The position numbers were made by a program, and so were the translations under genes. Source: G963662905 sp963676725 (GTDB lineage: Bacteria > Bacteroidota > Bacteroidia > Bacteroidales > WRLA01). Taken from it: a DNA stretch of 64,000 nt. The notes under the pieces are model-generated. The model made no database searches and was not told where the DNA came from. It worked only from the letters and a program-made list of their open reading frames with translations. Positions 16,978-26,728 of the stretch are shown here, piece after piece. The stretch is from NCBI GenBank assembly GCA_963676725.1, contig OY781463.1, positions 4,526,001 through 4,590,000 on the forward strand, read 5' to 3'. The first letter of the stretch is position 1, and the number at the start of each line of letters is the position of its first letter.

Positions 16978-19095
16978 ATGGCTATTATTGGTTCAATCAG
17001 AAAACACTCAGGTCTTGTCGTTACAATCGTAGGCGTAGCAATCGCTGCTTTTGTTATTGGAGACCTTGGAAAAAGCAGCCCTCGAAAAGCATTTAATGTT
17101 GGCGTTGTTGATGGAGAAGATATCCCTTATCGTGAATTTGAAGAGGTTGTAGATCAAAATGCAGACCTTCAAAAAATGAATACTGGAAAAACAGCATTAA
17201 GTGCTGAGGAATTGTTCTCAGTCAGGCAAAACACCTGGCAACAGCTTGTAAATGAAATGATCATGGACAAGCAGTATGAAGAACTAGGAATTGAGATTTC
17301 AGAAGAAGAACTCAATGACCTTGTTCAAGGAGAAAATCCCCATAGGTTTATTGTTCAGAACTTTACAGACCCGAATACAGGTCAGTTCAACCGCGATTTG
17401 CTGATCAATTTCCTGCAAACCCTCGATCAAAGAGAGGCTTCCGTGCAAAAACAAATGGAAGGAATTATTAAAGTAATCAAGCAGGATGCCCTCAACACAA
17501 AATATAATAACCTCATAACTAAAGGATATTATATGCCAACGGCTTTTGCCGAAATGGATTATGTGAGGAAAAATAAAAAAGTTGATTGCAGAATGGTTGC
17601 TGTGCCTTATACTTCTATTGCAGATAGCACCATCCAATTAACAGATGCAGACTTCCAGAATTTTTATAACGATCATAAAGAACGTTACGAACAAAAAACT
17701 AGTTGCGACTTAGAGTATCTTATTTATGATATCCGTCCTTCTAATGATGATCGCCAGTATACACAAAAACTGGTAGATGATATCTATAATGAGTTTAAGG
17801 ATGTGCGCGCGGCAAATGTGCCCCGTTTTGTTTCCTATAATAGCGATAATGGCTATGATAGTACTTGGAAAACCCAGGGAAGCCTGCCCGTTCAAATCGA
17901 TAGTCTTATGTTTGATAGTGAGCCCGGTTTTATTGCAAAGCCTTATCTCGACAACAATACATTCCATATTGCCCGTCTGATGAATGTGGCTATGCGTCCT
18001 GATTCTATGAAAGCAAGTCATATTCTTATTAGCTATCAAGGAGCATTCCGTGCACGCCCTGATGCAATGCCTAAAGAAAGCGCATTGGAGCTTGCTGACA
18101 GCTTATATGAGGTTATTAAAGCCCGTCCGGCAAAATTGGAAGAACTGGCTGTTACATACAGCACAGACCCAAGTGCCGCAGAAAACAAAGGTGATATGGG
18201 TTGGTTTGCAGATGGAGCTATGGTTGGCCCCTTTAACCAAGCTGTGGTTGATGCAGAAGTTGGCGATATTGTTGTCGTAGAAACCGTTTTTGGATACCAT
18301 GTTGTGAAAGTAAGCGGCAAAAAAGAAGACGTGAAAAAAGTTCAGGTTGCTATGATTGATCGCGAAATCATCCCCAGTAACCAAACCATTCAGGCAATCT
18401 ATCAGAAAGCAAGTACTTTTGCCGGTGAAAATACTACACTCGAAGCTTTTAATGCGAGCGTTACTGAACAAGGTTTAAATAAGCGTACAAGGGAGTATGT
18501 GAACCCTATGGATGATCGTATCCCCGGTATTGATAACCCTAGAGCTATTGTACGTTGGGCTTTCAATGAAGAAACTACTGTAGGAAGTGTTTCCTCAGTG
18601 TTTGAGACAGATGATAAATTTATTGTCGCTGCCCTCAAAGAGCGTCGCGAAGAAGGCCTAGCCCCTCTAAACCAAATAAAAGAAGTGATCGAACCTCTTG
18701 TTTTGAAAAAGAAAAAAGCAGACCAAATCATCGCAAGTATGAAGGCTTTAAATGCTACTTCTCTTGCTGATTATGCTGCAAAACTAAATCAGGATATTGA
18801 TACAGTGAAATCAATCTCGTTTACTTCCTTCAACCTGCCAAAAGTTGGCCGCGAAATGGAAATTATTGGTCAGCTGATGGGTAGTGCTGAGGGACAACTT
18901 TCCGCGCCATCAGAAGGAAATAACGCTGCTTTTGTCTTTATCGTGGATAAAATCTCTGAGCCAGCAGTAAAAGAAGATTTTAGCAGGGAACAAGGCCAGA
19001 TGGTGAATAGCCTTAGAGCCCGTGCAGTGAATTATATTTATAAAGCACTGGAAGAAAAAGCCGATATCGAGGACAATAGAGTTGACTTCTATTAG
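16978..19095 (+). CDS. ppiD: PpiD/SurA-type peptidyl-prolyl isomerase
   Basis: A 705-aa periplasmic chaperone anchored in the inner membrane. The ATG at 16978 gives MAIIGSIRKHSGLVV, followed by one transmembrane helix (about residues 10-32). A SurA_N-like helical domain follows (about 45-190). A parvulin rotamase domain (about 344-448) starts with MKASHILISY and contains GDMGWFADGAMVGPF and FGYHVVKV. A second, degenerate parvulin-like C-terminal part is likely. It helps fold proteins leaving the Sec translocon. A strong terminator follows. Confidence 0.92.
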   Translation: MAIIGSIRKHSGLVVTIVGVAIAAFVIGDLGKSSPRKAFNVGVVDGEDIPYREFEEVVDQNADLQKMNTGKTALSAEELFSVRQNTWQQLVNEMIMDKQYEELGIEISEEELNDLVQGENPHRFIVQNFTDPNTGQFNRDLLINFLQTLDQREASVQKQMEGIIKVIKQDALNTKYNNLITKGYYMPTAFAEMDYVRKNKKVDCRMVAVPYTSIADSTIQLTDADFQNFYNDHKERYEQKTSCDLEYLIYDIRPSNDDRQYTQKLVDDIYNEFKDVRAANVPRFVSYNSDNGYDSTWKTQGSLPVQIDSLMFDSEPGFIAKPYLDNNTFHIARLMNVAMRPDSMKASHILISYQGAFRARPDAMPKESALELADSLYEVIKARPAKLEELAVTYSTDPSAAENKGDMGWFADGAMVGPFNQAVVDAEVGDIVVVETVFGYHVVKVSGKKEDVKKVQVAMIDREIIPSNQTIQAIYQKASTFAGENTTLEAFNASVTEQGLNKRTREYVNPMDDRIPGIDNPRAIVRWAFNEETTVGSVSSVFETDDKFIVAALKERREEGLAPLNQIKEVIEPLVLKKKKADQIIASMKALNATSLADYAAKLNQDIDTVKSISFTSFNLPKVGREMEIIGQLMGSAEGQLSAPSEGNNAAFVFIVDKISEPAVKEDFSREQGQMVNSLRARAVNYIYKALEEKADIEDNRVDFY

Positions 19096-19113
19096 AGATA
19101 AAATCTATAATTG

Positions 19114-19149
19114 AAAAAGCTCCTCATAAATTTTATGAGGAGCTTTTTT
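19114..19149. terminator. Bidirectional terminator between ppiD and lpxK
   Basis: A long near-perfect stem built from AAAAAGCTCCTCATAA and its complement (TTATGAGGAGCTTTTT), flanked by A- and T-runs. It can serve both convergent genes. Confidence 0.9.
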
Positions 19150-19207
19150 GTGTTTTGTTTATGGCTTTAAGTGATTTTTCTTTCCGACTATAAAGATCAG
19201 GAGCTTC

Positions 19208-20269
19208 CTAAGATTTTTTTTGGTCAATAAAAGATAAAACCTGCTGGTTAAAAGATTCCCCGTCCTTATCATGGAATTTTACCCGGATAGGGATATAAAA
19301 AACAGGATAGCCTTCCAAAAACTCAAGAATTTCTTTCGATTGCAGCCGCATCGCATCTTTTTCGGTTGTGATGATCACTTTATTCTGCGACATCAGCTCA
19401 TTATAGGTTTCCAGAACGTCTAGTATGTCTTTTTCTGTATAATGGTGGTGGTCGGGGTATTTAAGCGTGATTAGGTCGTAACAATCGTTTTTAAGGTGGT
19501 ATTCTAAGGGATACGGGTTGGCAATTCCTGCCAAAAGTATGATCGTATTAATTTTGGGCCTAAAAGAATGTGGGCTGATACCAGGCAAAGGCCTGATTTT
19601 TTCATAAACAATAAAGCTAAAAAACACAGATTGATGCGAAAGGGGTTTAATGTCTTCTAAAATCATTTTTCGTGTAATCGGAGACAGTACTGGGCCGGTT
19701 TTTGTGACCAAAATAATATCGGCCCGTTCTGCCCCAGAGATTTTCTCCCGTAAATTTCCCATCGGGAAAACATAATTTTTTGTGTAAATCCGATGATAAT
19801 CTGTGAGCATAATATTTAAACCGGGCTTTACAGAGCGATGCTGAAAAGCATCATCAAGCAATATGCTCTCAATATCCGGATATTTTTGTCGAATAATACG
19901 AATCGCTCGTTTTCTGCTTTCGTCAACAAAAACCCGAAGGTTTTTGAACTTCGAGAAATACTGGATTGGTTCATCACCTATATCTTTGTAAGTCATGTTA
20001 TTATCCGCTTCCAGATAGCCTTTGGTCTTTCTTCCATACCCGCGGCTTAATGTGCAAGTGCTGATTTTTTGTTCATGCAGCAGCCTGATTAGATATTCGA
20101 CATGGGGCGTCTTTCCCGTTCCTCCCATAGCCAAGTTACCCAAACTAATTACAGGAAGCTTATAAGATGTACTTTTCAGGATCTTATAATCGTATAATTT
20201 ATTTCGAATAAAAGCACCAGTTCCGTAGATCAGGGCAAAGGGAGCCAAAAGAAATTTAACGGGATTCAT
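19208..20269 (-). CDS. lpxK: Tetraacyldisaccharide 4'-kinase
   Basis: Phosphorylates the lipid A precursor at the 4' position on the inner membrane's cytoplasmic face. The ATG at 20269 gives MNPVKFLLAPFALIYG, the expected membrane-associated N-terminus; an upstream in-frame start would overlap the divergent gene. The P-loop is LGNLAMGGTGKTP, followed by LSRGYGRKTKG and DDAFQHR, all LpxK signatures. The 353-aa length is normal. The late lipid A gene is far from the other lpx genes, as is common in this phylum. Confidence 0.95.
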   Translation of the reverse strand: MNPVKFLLAPFALIYGTGAFIRNKLYDYKILKSTSYKLPVISLGNLAMGGTGKTPHVEYLIRLLHEQKISTCTLSRGYGRKTKGYLEADNNMTYKDIGDEPIQYFSKFKNLRVFVDESRKRAIRIIRQKYPDIESILLDDAFQHRSVKPGLNIMLTDYHRIYTKNYVFPMGNLREKISGAERADIILVTKTGPVLSPITRKMILEDIKPLSHQSVFFSFIVYEKIRPLPGISPHSFRPKINTIILLAGIANPYPLEYHLKNDCYDLITLKYPDHHHYTEKDILDVLETYNELMSQNKVIITTEKDAMRLQSKEILEFLEGYPVFYIPIRVKFHDKDGESFNQQVLSFIDQKKS

Positions 20270-20342
20270 CGCCACTAAGTTATGAAATCTTCTTAATTTG
20301 CAAGTCTTTTTAGTTCTAAATTTAGACAAAAACATTTTTCTT

Positions 20343-21446
20343 ATGAATAATATTAAACTTTCAGAAATCATAAATGTTATTGAAAAACAGGCTCATCCAT
20401 CTTTGCAAGAAGATTATGATAATAGTGGCTTACTCGTCGGATCTCCTTCCTTGGAGGTTAATGCTGTCTTAGTTTGCCTTGATATTACAACGGAAGTTGT
20501 TGAAGAAGCGATACTTAACAAGTGTAATCTGATTATCTCGCATCATCCTGTTATATTTAAAGGTTTGAAAAGGCTAAATGGGAAAAATGATGTGGAACGT
20601 ATCGTGCAAATGGTTATAAAGAATGATATTGCGATTTATTCAGCTCATACAAACCTCGATAATACATGGAAAGGTGTGAACCATATCCTTGCAACAACTC
20701 TAGGAATGGTTCCCGAGCGTATTCTTCGCCCAATGCGCTCCGGTTTGATGAAGCTAGTCACTTATTGTCCGATAGATCATGCTGATGCATTAAGAAACGC
20801 ACTGTTTTCTGCCGGTGCAGGAGCCATAGGAGATTATAATCATTGCAGTTTTAACTCGGAAGGTTTTGGTAGCTTTCAGGCAAATGAAGGGAGTAATCCT
20901 TTTGTTGGTGAGATTGGCCAAATCCATCATGAAGTAGAAATGCGCATAGAAACAGTGTTTCCTGCCTATCAAAAAAAAGCTGTATTAAAGGCTTTAAAGA
21001 ATAAGCATCCATATGAGGAGGTTGCTTATGATGTTTATTTACTTGATAATGAGTGGGAAAAAGCTGGTTCAGGTATGATTGCCCTCCTTAAAGAGCCAAT
21101 GGATGAGCTTTCTTTTATGAAATTGGTGAAAAAGACTTTGGGTTTGGCCATAATCAGACATAGCCCAACAACAGGAAAAATGATTCAACGTGTCGCGATG
21201 TGTGGTGGATCCGGTAGTTTTTTGATTCAGGATGCTATTCGCTCAGGAGCAGATGCATTTCTAACCGGAGATATTAAATACCACGATTTTTTTCTGCCGG
21301 AAAGAAGACTGCTTTTGCTTGATGTCGGTCATTATGAGAGCGAACAATTTGCAAAACAACTTTTATATGAGCTACTTAATAAAAATTTTACTAATTTTGC
21401 ACTCCTTATTTCAGAGGTAAAAACAAATGCAGTTAATTATTTTTAA
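20343..21446 (+). CDS. Nif3-like dinuclear metal-centre protein
   Basis: A 367-aa member of the Nif3/YqfO family, hexameric proteins with a two-metal site and uncertain function (GTP cyclohydrolase I type 2-like). Metal ligands are in IISHHPVIFKG, AHTNLDN and DVGHYESE. As in other Bacteroidota and Firmicutes members, a PII/CutA-like insertion domain splits the Nif3 core (about residues 130-235, ending in the NKHPYEEVAYDVY block). The start at 20343 (MNNIKLSEIINVIE) faces lpxK across a 73-bp divergent gap. Confidence 0.9.
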   Translation: MNNIKLSEIINVIEKQAHPSLQEDYDNSGLLVGSPSLEVNAVLVCLDITTEVVEEAILNKCNLIISHHPVIFKGLKRLNGKNDVERIVQMVIKNDIAIYSAHTNLDNTWKGVNHILATTLGMVPERILRPMRSGLMKLVTYCPIDHADALRNALFSAGAGAIGDYNHCSFNSEGFGSFQANEGSNPFVGEIGQIHHEVEMRIETVFPAYQKKAVLKALKNKHPYEEVAYDVYLLDNEWEKAGSGMIALLKEPMDELSFMKLVKKTLGLAIIRHSPTTGKMIQRVAMCGGSGSFLIQDAIRSGADAFLTGDIKYHDFFLPERRLLLLDVGHYESEQFAKQLLYELLNKNFTNFALLISEVKTNAVNYF

Positions 21447-21465
21447 TTAGTTAAATATCAGTACT

Positions 21466-22263
21466 ATGTCTCAGGATTCAGAAAATAAATCAACCACCGG
21501 AGCAGAGGAATCAGTTGTAAATATCATAGAGAAAAAACTCGTTGCGCTGCTGAGCCTTCAACAAATAGACTCCCAGATCGATAATATTCGTATCGTACGT
21601 GGTGAACTTCCTTTGGAAGTAGAAGACCTTGAAGATGAGATCGAAGGCCTTCAAACCAGAATAGATAAGTATATTGCTGATATCAATGAGTATGAAAAAA
21701 AGGTGAAGGAAAAAGAAGGCTCAATTAAAGACAGTCAGGCGCTGATAAAAAAATATGAAGAACAGCAAATGAATGTCCGCAATAACCGGGAATATGACTC
21801 CCTCTCAAAAGAGCTTGAATATCAAACCCTTGAAATTCAACTTTCCGAAAAAAGGATCAAAGAAAACTCGGCTTTGATTGATGGCAGAAAAAAAGAAATT
21901 GCCGTTGCGCAACAAAAATTAAATGAGCGTAAAAGCGATCTCGAAATAAAAAAATCAGAACTGGAAGATATTGTTGCAGAAACTGAAAAAGAAGAACAAG
22001 CTTTGCTCAAGCGCTCAGAAGAGCTTAAGAAAAGTATCGAGGAACGATTGGCTACTGCCTATACACGTATTCGCTTAAACGCCCGCAATGGCTTAGCTGT
22101 GGTGAAAATTGAACGTGACGCTTGTGGCGGTTGTTTTAATAAAATCCCTCCACAGCATCAGCTTGATATCCGTATGCACAAAAAAATAATTGTTTGTGAG
22201 TATTGTGGACGTCTGCTTGTTGATGATTCTATTGAGGAAATCGTAAGCGGCTTAAATCAGTAA
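21466..22263 (+). CDS. Coiled-coil zinc-ribbon protein (CT398-like)
   Basis: The 265-aa protein is a long helical hairpin (about residues 25-205, heavy in Glu, Lys and Leu). It ends in a C4 zinc ribbon with ligands in ACGGCFNKIP and VCEYCGRLL. This layout is the DUF/zf-RING_7 family that includes Chlamydia CT398, which binds RNA polymerase sigma-54 and secretion parts. The role in Bacteroidota is unknown. It follows the Nif3-like gene by 19 nt, a pairing conserved widely. Confidence 0.88.
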   Translation: MSQDSENKSTTGAEESVVNIIEKKLVALLSLQQIDSQIDNIRIVRGELPLEVEDLEDEIEGLQTRIDKYIADINEYEKKVKEKEGSIKDSQALIKKYEEQQMNVRNNREYDSLSKELEYQTLEIQLSEKRIKENSALIDGRKKEIAVAQQKLNERKSDLEIKKSELEDIVAETEKEEQALLKRSEELKKSIEERLATAYTRIRLNARNGLAVVKIERDACGGCFNKIPPQHQLDIRMHKKIIVCEYCGRLLVDDSIEEIVSGLNQ

Positions 22264-22283
22264 GAAGAAGCTGTTTTAATATT

Positions 22284-22330
22284 ATCCCGGAAAAGGACAC
22301 GCTATTTGTGTCCTTTTTCGGGATTTTTAT
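22284..22330 (+). terminator. Terminator after the zinc-ribbon gene
   Basis: TCCCGgAAAAGGACAC pairs with GTGTCCTTTTtCGGGA around a 7-nt loop, followed by TTTTTAT. Confidence 0.88.
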
Positions 22331-22344
22331 ATATACTTGTAGCC

Positions 22345-23898
22345 ATGATGAGCTTAAGATCCAGTTTTCTGAAAATTTTCGTTTTCCTGATATTTTGCAT
22401 GAATGCAAGATCCCTTAACGCACAATATTATTATGATTATAATGTGCAGGTAATCAATGCATATAAGTATATCGGGCAGTTGAAAATGACAGAGGCAAAG
22501 CAAATTTTGGATCATGAAAAATTGAATCATCCAAATAATCTGGCTGTTTACCATATCGAAAACAGTATAGATTTTTTGGAATTGCTTATTTCCGAAGACG
22601 AAAATTTATTCGATGAGCTTGAAGACAATAAGGATGTGCGGATCGATATGTTGGAAAAAGGCAAAGAGGATAACCCATACTACCGTTACTCAATTGCGGA
22701 AGTGAATATTCAATGGGCTTTTGCCCGTGTGAAGTTTCATCAGTATTTTGCTGCCTTATTTGAAGTGCGAAAGGCATATAAATTATTGGAAGAAAACCAA
22801 GAATTATATCCCGATTTCTTGCCTAACCTTGTAGGACTTGGTTTTTTGCATACCTTGATCGGCTCTATTCCGGAAAACTATCGTTGGGTAACGGATATAG
22901 TTGGTGTTGAGGGTGATATGGATCAGGGAATTAAAGAACTTACTACCGTTCTCGATTCATCTATTTCCTCCGAAAATTATGCTCATTTACGCGCACAAAG
23001 CTTGCTCTTTCTCTCTTTTATTCACTTGAACCTGCATAAAGATTTAACACAGGCAGAACAAATGAGGGATCAGGTCGCTCAATATTGTTCTTTGCCCGGA
23101 CAGGAAGGTTTTTCGCCAATCCTATACTATATTTATGCGAAACTGCTTATGAAAACAGGCAAGAATGCAGAGGCAATAGAACTCCTTGAGCTATACCCTT
23201 ATGGCGATAAAAACTATTATCCAATGCCTTATCTGTATTTTATGCTTGGAAAAGCTCGCTTATACGATCTGGATCCACGGGCAGAACAGGCTTTTCTTGA
23301 TTACCTTCATCATTTTAAAGGACAGAATTTTATAAAAGCTGCTTATATGTATTTATCGTGGAATGCGCTGGTTCACAATAATATGGAGGCATATAATTCC
23401 TATAAGCTGATGATCCGTGAATCTGGGCAAAAGGAGGGTGAACCGGATAAAGTAGCACAGGATTTTTCTTATGAAGACCGTTTGCCGAATAGTCAAATTT
23501 TAAAAGGTCGCTTATTATTTGATGGTGGAAATTACCAAGAGGCAATCGAATTGTTTTTAAATCAGAAAACACTTTTATCTTTAAGGGATAAGGAAGATTC
23601 CCTGGAGTATGCTTATCGTATCGCGAGGGTATATCATGAAATGGGGAATATTCCTCTGGCCTTAAGCCATTATGCACTCAGCATCGAGAATGGCAGCAAT
23701 GAAAAGTTTTATTACGCTGCAAATGCCGCATTAAAATCGGGTCAAATCTATGAATCACGAGAAATGTACAAAGAAGCTCTAAGGCTTTATAAATTGGTGC
23801 GTTCGATGGATTTTGACCAATACGAAGGAAGCATCAAACAAAAAGCACGGGCAGGACGTCTGCGTGTCCAGAAAAAACTTACAGGCAATGATTCCTAA
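22345..23898 (+). CDS. Exported TPR-like repeat protein, 517 aa
   Basis: The ATG at 22345 gives a signal peptide (MMSLRSSFLKIFVFLIFCMN, cleavage after SLNAQ). The mature protein is a helical solenoid with TPR-type repeats, such as YLYFMLGKARLYDLDPRAEQ and EYAYRIARVYHEMGNIPLAL. It is probably periplasmic. No catalytic motif is visible. It overlaps the YyaL-like gene by 11 bp. Confidence 0.8.
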   Translation: MMSLRSSFLKIFVFLIFCMNARSLNAQYYYDYNVQVINAYKYIGQLKMTEAKQILDHEKLNHPNNLAVYHIENSIDFLELLISEDENLFDELEDNKDVRIDMLEKGKEDNPYYRYSIAEVNIQWAFARVKFHQYFAALFEVRKAYKLLEENQELYPDFLPNLVGLGFLHTLIGSIPENYRWVTDIVGVEGDMDQGIKELTTVLDSSISSENYAHLRAQSLLFLSFIHLNLHKDLTQAEQMRDQVAQYCSLPGQEGFSPILYYIYAKLLMKTGKNAEAIELLELYPYGDKNYYPMPYLYFMLGKARLYDLDPRAEQAFLDYLHHFKGQNFIKAAYMYLSWNALVHNNMEAYNSYKLMIRESGQKEGEPDKVAQDFSYEDRLPNSQILKGRLLFDGGNYQEAIELFLNQKTLLSLRDKEDSLEYAYRIARVYHEMGNIPLALSHYALSIENGSNEKFYYAANAALKSGQIYESREMYKEALRLYKLVRSMDFDQYEGSIKQKARAGRLRVQKKLTGNDS

Positions 23899-25903
23899 AA
23901 AAAAGCCGAACCAATTAATCTACGAAAGCAGCCCATACCTTTTGCAACACGCTTATAATCCGGTAAATTGGCTGCCCTGGAACGATGAAACACTGAAAAA
24001 AGCAGCAGTGGAACAAAAACCATTAATCGTGAGTATTGGTTATTCTGCTTGTCATTGGTGCCATGTTATGGAAGGTGAATCTTTTGAAGATGAAGAGGTT
24101 GCGGATTTAATGAATCGCTTTTTTATTTGCATAAAAATAGATCGTGAAGAAAGACCGGATATTGATGCCTTTTTTATGGATGCACTCCACCTGATGCAGG
24201 GAAATGGAGGCTGGCCTTTAAATATGTTTGCTTTGCCCGATGGACGACCTTTTTGGGGCGGAACATATTTTCGGAAAAATCAATGGCTGGGTCTCTTGAA
24301 GTCGGTCGCATCCCTTTATCAAAACAAAGCCTATGAATTAATCGCCCAAGCAGAGCAATTAGAGAAGGGGCTGCACCAGCAGTTTTTAATAAAAGTCGTT
24401 CATTCTGAAATATCTTTTGACGGTATTGATGTTGTCGTGGAACAATGGAAGCAACAGTTTGATTATCAGAATGGTGGATTTGTCGGGGCGCCGAAATTCC
24501 CCATGCCGCCCAGCTTATCTTTTTTGATGCATTATGCATATAAGCGCCATCATCAGGATATTGCAGATTTTGTGCTTTTGAGCCTGCAGAAAATGGCACA
24601 AGGAGGAATATACGATCAGATCGGTGGTGGATTTGCCAGATATAGTGTCGATAATCAGTGGAAAGTTCCTCATTTTGAGAAGATGTTGTACGACAATGCC
24701 CAGCTGATTTCAGTCTATGCCAAGGCTTTTGTTTTTTTTGATAAACCAATATTGCTGGAAATTGCAGAAAATAGCTTTCGATTTGCTGTTGAAGAATTGC
24801 AAAGCCCTGAAGGATTATTTTATGCTGCTTTAGATGCTGATAGTGAAGGGGAGGAGGGAAGCTTCTATGTCTGGACAGAGAAAGAATTTAGAAACTTGGC
24901 AGGAAAACATGCCGAACTGATGCAAGAGTATTTTGGTGTTGGCAAAGAGGCTTTCTGGGAGCAGGATAAAAATATTTTGCTTGCCGTTGATTTGCCCGCT
25001 GATTTTGCAAAAGCTCACCAAATTTCTGAAGAAGAATTTTGCAATATTCGAGCTGAGGTCTCAGCAAAACTACTGGAAGAGCGCAAAAAACGCCCTGCAC
25101 CCGCTCTCGATAATAAACTGATTTGCTCCTGGAATGCATTGATGATTGAAGGAATATCGGAGCTTTTTGTGGCAACAGGGAAAACAAACTTTTTAGAAAA
25201 AGTAATTACTCTTTCACATGCTTCCATAAGTGAATTTTCTGCGCCGGATAAAGGGCTGAAACGAATCGCTCATAAGGAAGTCGCAGATGGATGCTCTGCA
25301 TTTTTTGATGATTATGCATTTACAATCAGGGCTTTATTAAAAATATATCGTTACTCGTTTCAGGAAATCTTTTTTGAACGGGCCATGGAATTGATCGATT
25401 ATGTAATTCGCCATTTTTTGGACGCATCCAATGGGATGTTTTTTTATACACATCAGGATTTAAAGCAAATCGATTATCGAAAACATGAGATTCATGATAT
25501 GGTAATCCCTTCATCATCGGCAGTGTTTGCACATGCTCTTTATGACGCTTTTTTAATAAGCGGAAACCCCTTATTTGATCAGATGCTCTTGCAAATGTTG
25601 AAGAATATTTATCCGAGATTAAAGCAGCATATCCCGGCATTTTCAGAATGGGCTTCACTAATAGACAGAAGGGAAAGCAGGAATTATATACTGCGTATGG
25701 GCACTTATTCCCCGGAGCAGATTGTTGCCGCACAAAGAAAAAACCCATATGTTCTTACTGTTCCGGGAAACGCTATCGCGAAAGGGCAGGAAGATCACTT
25801 TTCTCTTTGTGATCAGAATTCATGTTTCCTAAATACATCAGATTTTAAAGAGGTTTTAGCACAAATTACATCTTATGAAGGTTGTTATTCAAAGGGTTTC
25901 TGA
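23888..25903 (+). CDS. YyaL-like thioredoxin-domain protein (DUF255)
   Basis: A 671-aa protein of the spermatogenesis-associated protein 20/YyaL family. The N-terminal thioredoxin-like domain (about residues 1-170) has the family core YLLQHAYNPVNWLPW and the CxxC-type motif SACHWCHVM. The remainder is an (alpha/alpha)6-barrel like N-acylglucosamine 2-epimerases, with GGIYDQIGGGFARYSVD and VPHFEKMLYDNAQL. Its reaction is unknown. The start at 23888 (MIPKKKPNQLIYESSPYLL) was chosen because it begins the conserved block. It overlaps genes on both sides. Confidence 0.9.
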   Translation: MIPKKKPNQLIYESSPYLLQHAYNPVNWLPWNDETLKKAAVEQKPLIVSIGYSACHWCHVMEGESFEDEEVADLMNRFFICIKIDREERPDIDAFFMDALHLMQGNGGWPLNMFALPDGRPFWGGTYFRKNQWLGLLKSVASLYQNKAYELIAQAEQLEKGLHQQFLIKVVHSEISFDGIDVVVEQWKQQFDYQNGGFVGAPKFPMPPSLSFLMHYAYKRHHQDIADFVLLSLQKMAQGGIYDQIGGGFARYSVDNQWKVPHFEKMLYDNAQLISVYAKAFVFFDKPILLEIAENSFRFAVEELQSPEGLFYAALDADSEGEEGSFYVWTEKEFRNLAGKHAELMQEYFGVGKEAFWEQDKNILLAVDLPADFAKAHQISEEEFCNIRAEVSAKLLEERKKRPAPALDNKLICSWNALMIEGISELFVATGKTNFLEKVITLSHASISEFSAPDKGLKRIAHKEVADGCSAFFDDYAFTIRALLKIYRYSFQEIFFERAMELIDYVIRHFLDASNGMFFYTHQDLKQIDYRKHEIHDMVIPSSSAVFAHALYDAFLISGNPLFDQMLLQMLKNIYPRLKQHIPAFSEWASLIDRRESRNYILRMGTYSPEQIVAAQRKNPYVLTVPGNAIAKGQEDHFSLCDQNSCFLNTSDFKEVLAQITSYEGCYSKGF

Positions 25904-26327
25904 AGCATCAGTTGAAGTAGAAGGAGCATTGTTCGCAAAGATCGACAAGGGATTGCTTATTCTTCTTGGAATTGAAGGGGGAGATAATGAATCCGATATT
26001 GACTGGCTTTGTGGAAAAATTAGCCGACTACGTATTTTTGACGATGAAAATTCTGTGATGAATCGTTCACTTCTTGATGTTGCAGGCGATATAATGGTTG
26101 TGAGCCAATTTACATTGCATGCGAGCACAAAAAAAGGAAACCGACCAAGTTATATTAAAGCTGCGCGACCTGAGATCGCTATTCCTCTCTACGAAAGTTT
26201 TCTTCAAAAGATGAAGCAAACCATTGGTAAGGAAGTGAAACATGGTTCCTTTGGTGCAAATATGAAGATCGCCCTTATAAACGATGGGCCGGTAACCATC
26301 ATCATTGACACAAAAGATAAGCAGTAA
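25875..26327 (+). CDS. dtd: D-aminoacyl-tRNA deacylase
   Basis: Hydrolyses D-amino acids wrongly attached to tRNA (cytoplasm). The 150-aa protein is complete: MKVVIQRVSEASVEVEG at the start, the active-site loop VVSQFTLHAS, the KKGNRPSYIKAA block, and the cross-subunit Gly-cisPro-type motif NDGPVTI. Its first 29 bp overlap the YyaL-like gene, so translation is probably coupled. Confidence 0.95.
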   Translation: MKVVIQRVSEASVEVEGALFAKIDKGLLILLGIEGGDNESDIDWLCGKISRLRIFDDENSVMNRSLLDVAGDIMVVSQFTLHASTKKGNRPSYIKAARPEIAIPLYESFLQKMKQTIGKEVKHGSFGANMKIALINDGPVTIIIDTKDKQ

Positions 26328-26338
26328 AAAGGGTTGCC

Positions 26339-26725
26339 TTATTTCGATATTTTTTCAAGAAAGCGCGCTTTATGAACAATATAGCGCGTATGTGTTCCCT
26401 GAGCAATAATTCCATTTTCGTCTTCAGCTTCTACCTCAAACAGAAGTTTATTGCCTTGCTGTTGATTTAAAATGGAAGAGCATTGAACCTTCATCCCTAC
26501 AGGGGTTGCTTTTATGTGCTTTATATTAATATGTGTCCCCACAGTGTCGTAGCCTTCCGGAATTTGATTGCGAATGCTTTCCAAAGCAGTGTTTTCCATA
26601 AAGGCTACTACGGCAGGTGTAGCATAAACATCAAGCAGTCCTGAGCCATAAGCAGAGGCTGTATCTTTTTGTTCTACAGTCCGTTGCTGCTGGCCTGTGG
26701 TTTTTTCTTTAATTAGAATCTCCAT
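26339..26725 (-). CDS. Hotdog-fold thioesterase (FlK-like)
   Basis: The 128-aa protein has the hotdog pattern with AYGSGLLDVYATPAVVAFME, ENTALESIR, and VGTHINIKHIKATPVGM, the signature of the fluoroacetyl-CoA thioesterase FlK subgroup. It probably hydrolyses a short acyl-CoA; the substrate is not evident. It lies 3 nt downstream of the OsmC gene on the same strand and converges on dtd. Confidence 0.85.
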   Translation of the reverse strand: MEILIKEKTTGQQQRTVEQKDTASAYGSGLLDVYATPAVVAFMENTALESIRNQIPEGYDTVGTHINIKHIKATPVGMKVQCSSILNQQQGNKLLFEVEAEDENGIIAQGTHTRYIVHKARFLEKISK

Positions 26726-26728
26726 AGA

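Noticed and set aside
24174..25748. Long minus-strand open frames opposite the YyaL-like gene
   Set aside because: Antisense shadows of a strongly supported coding gene; no recognisable motif or signal.
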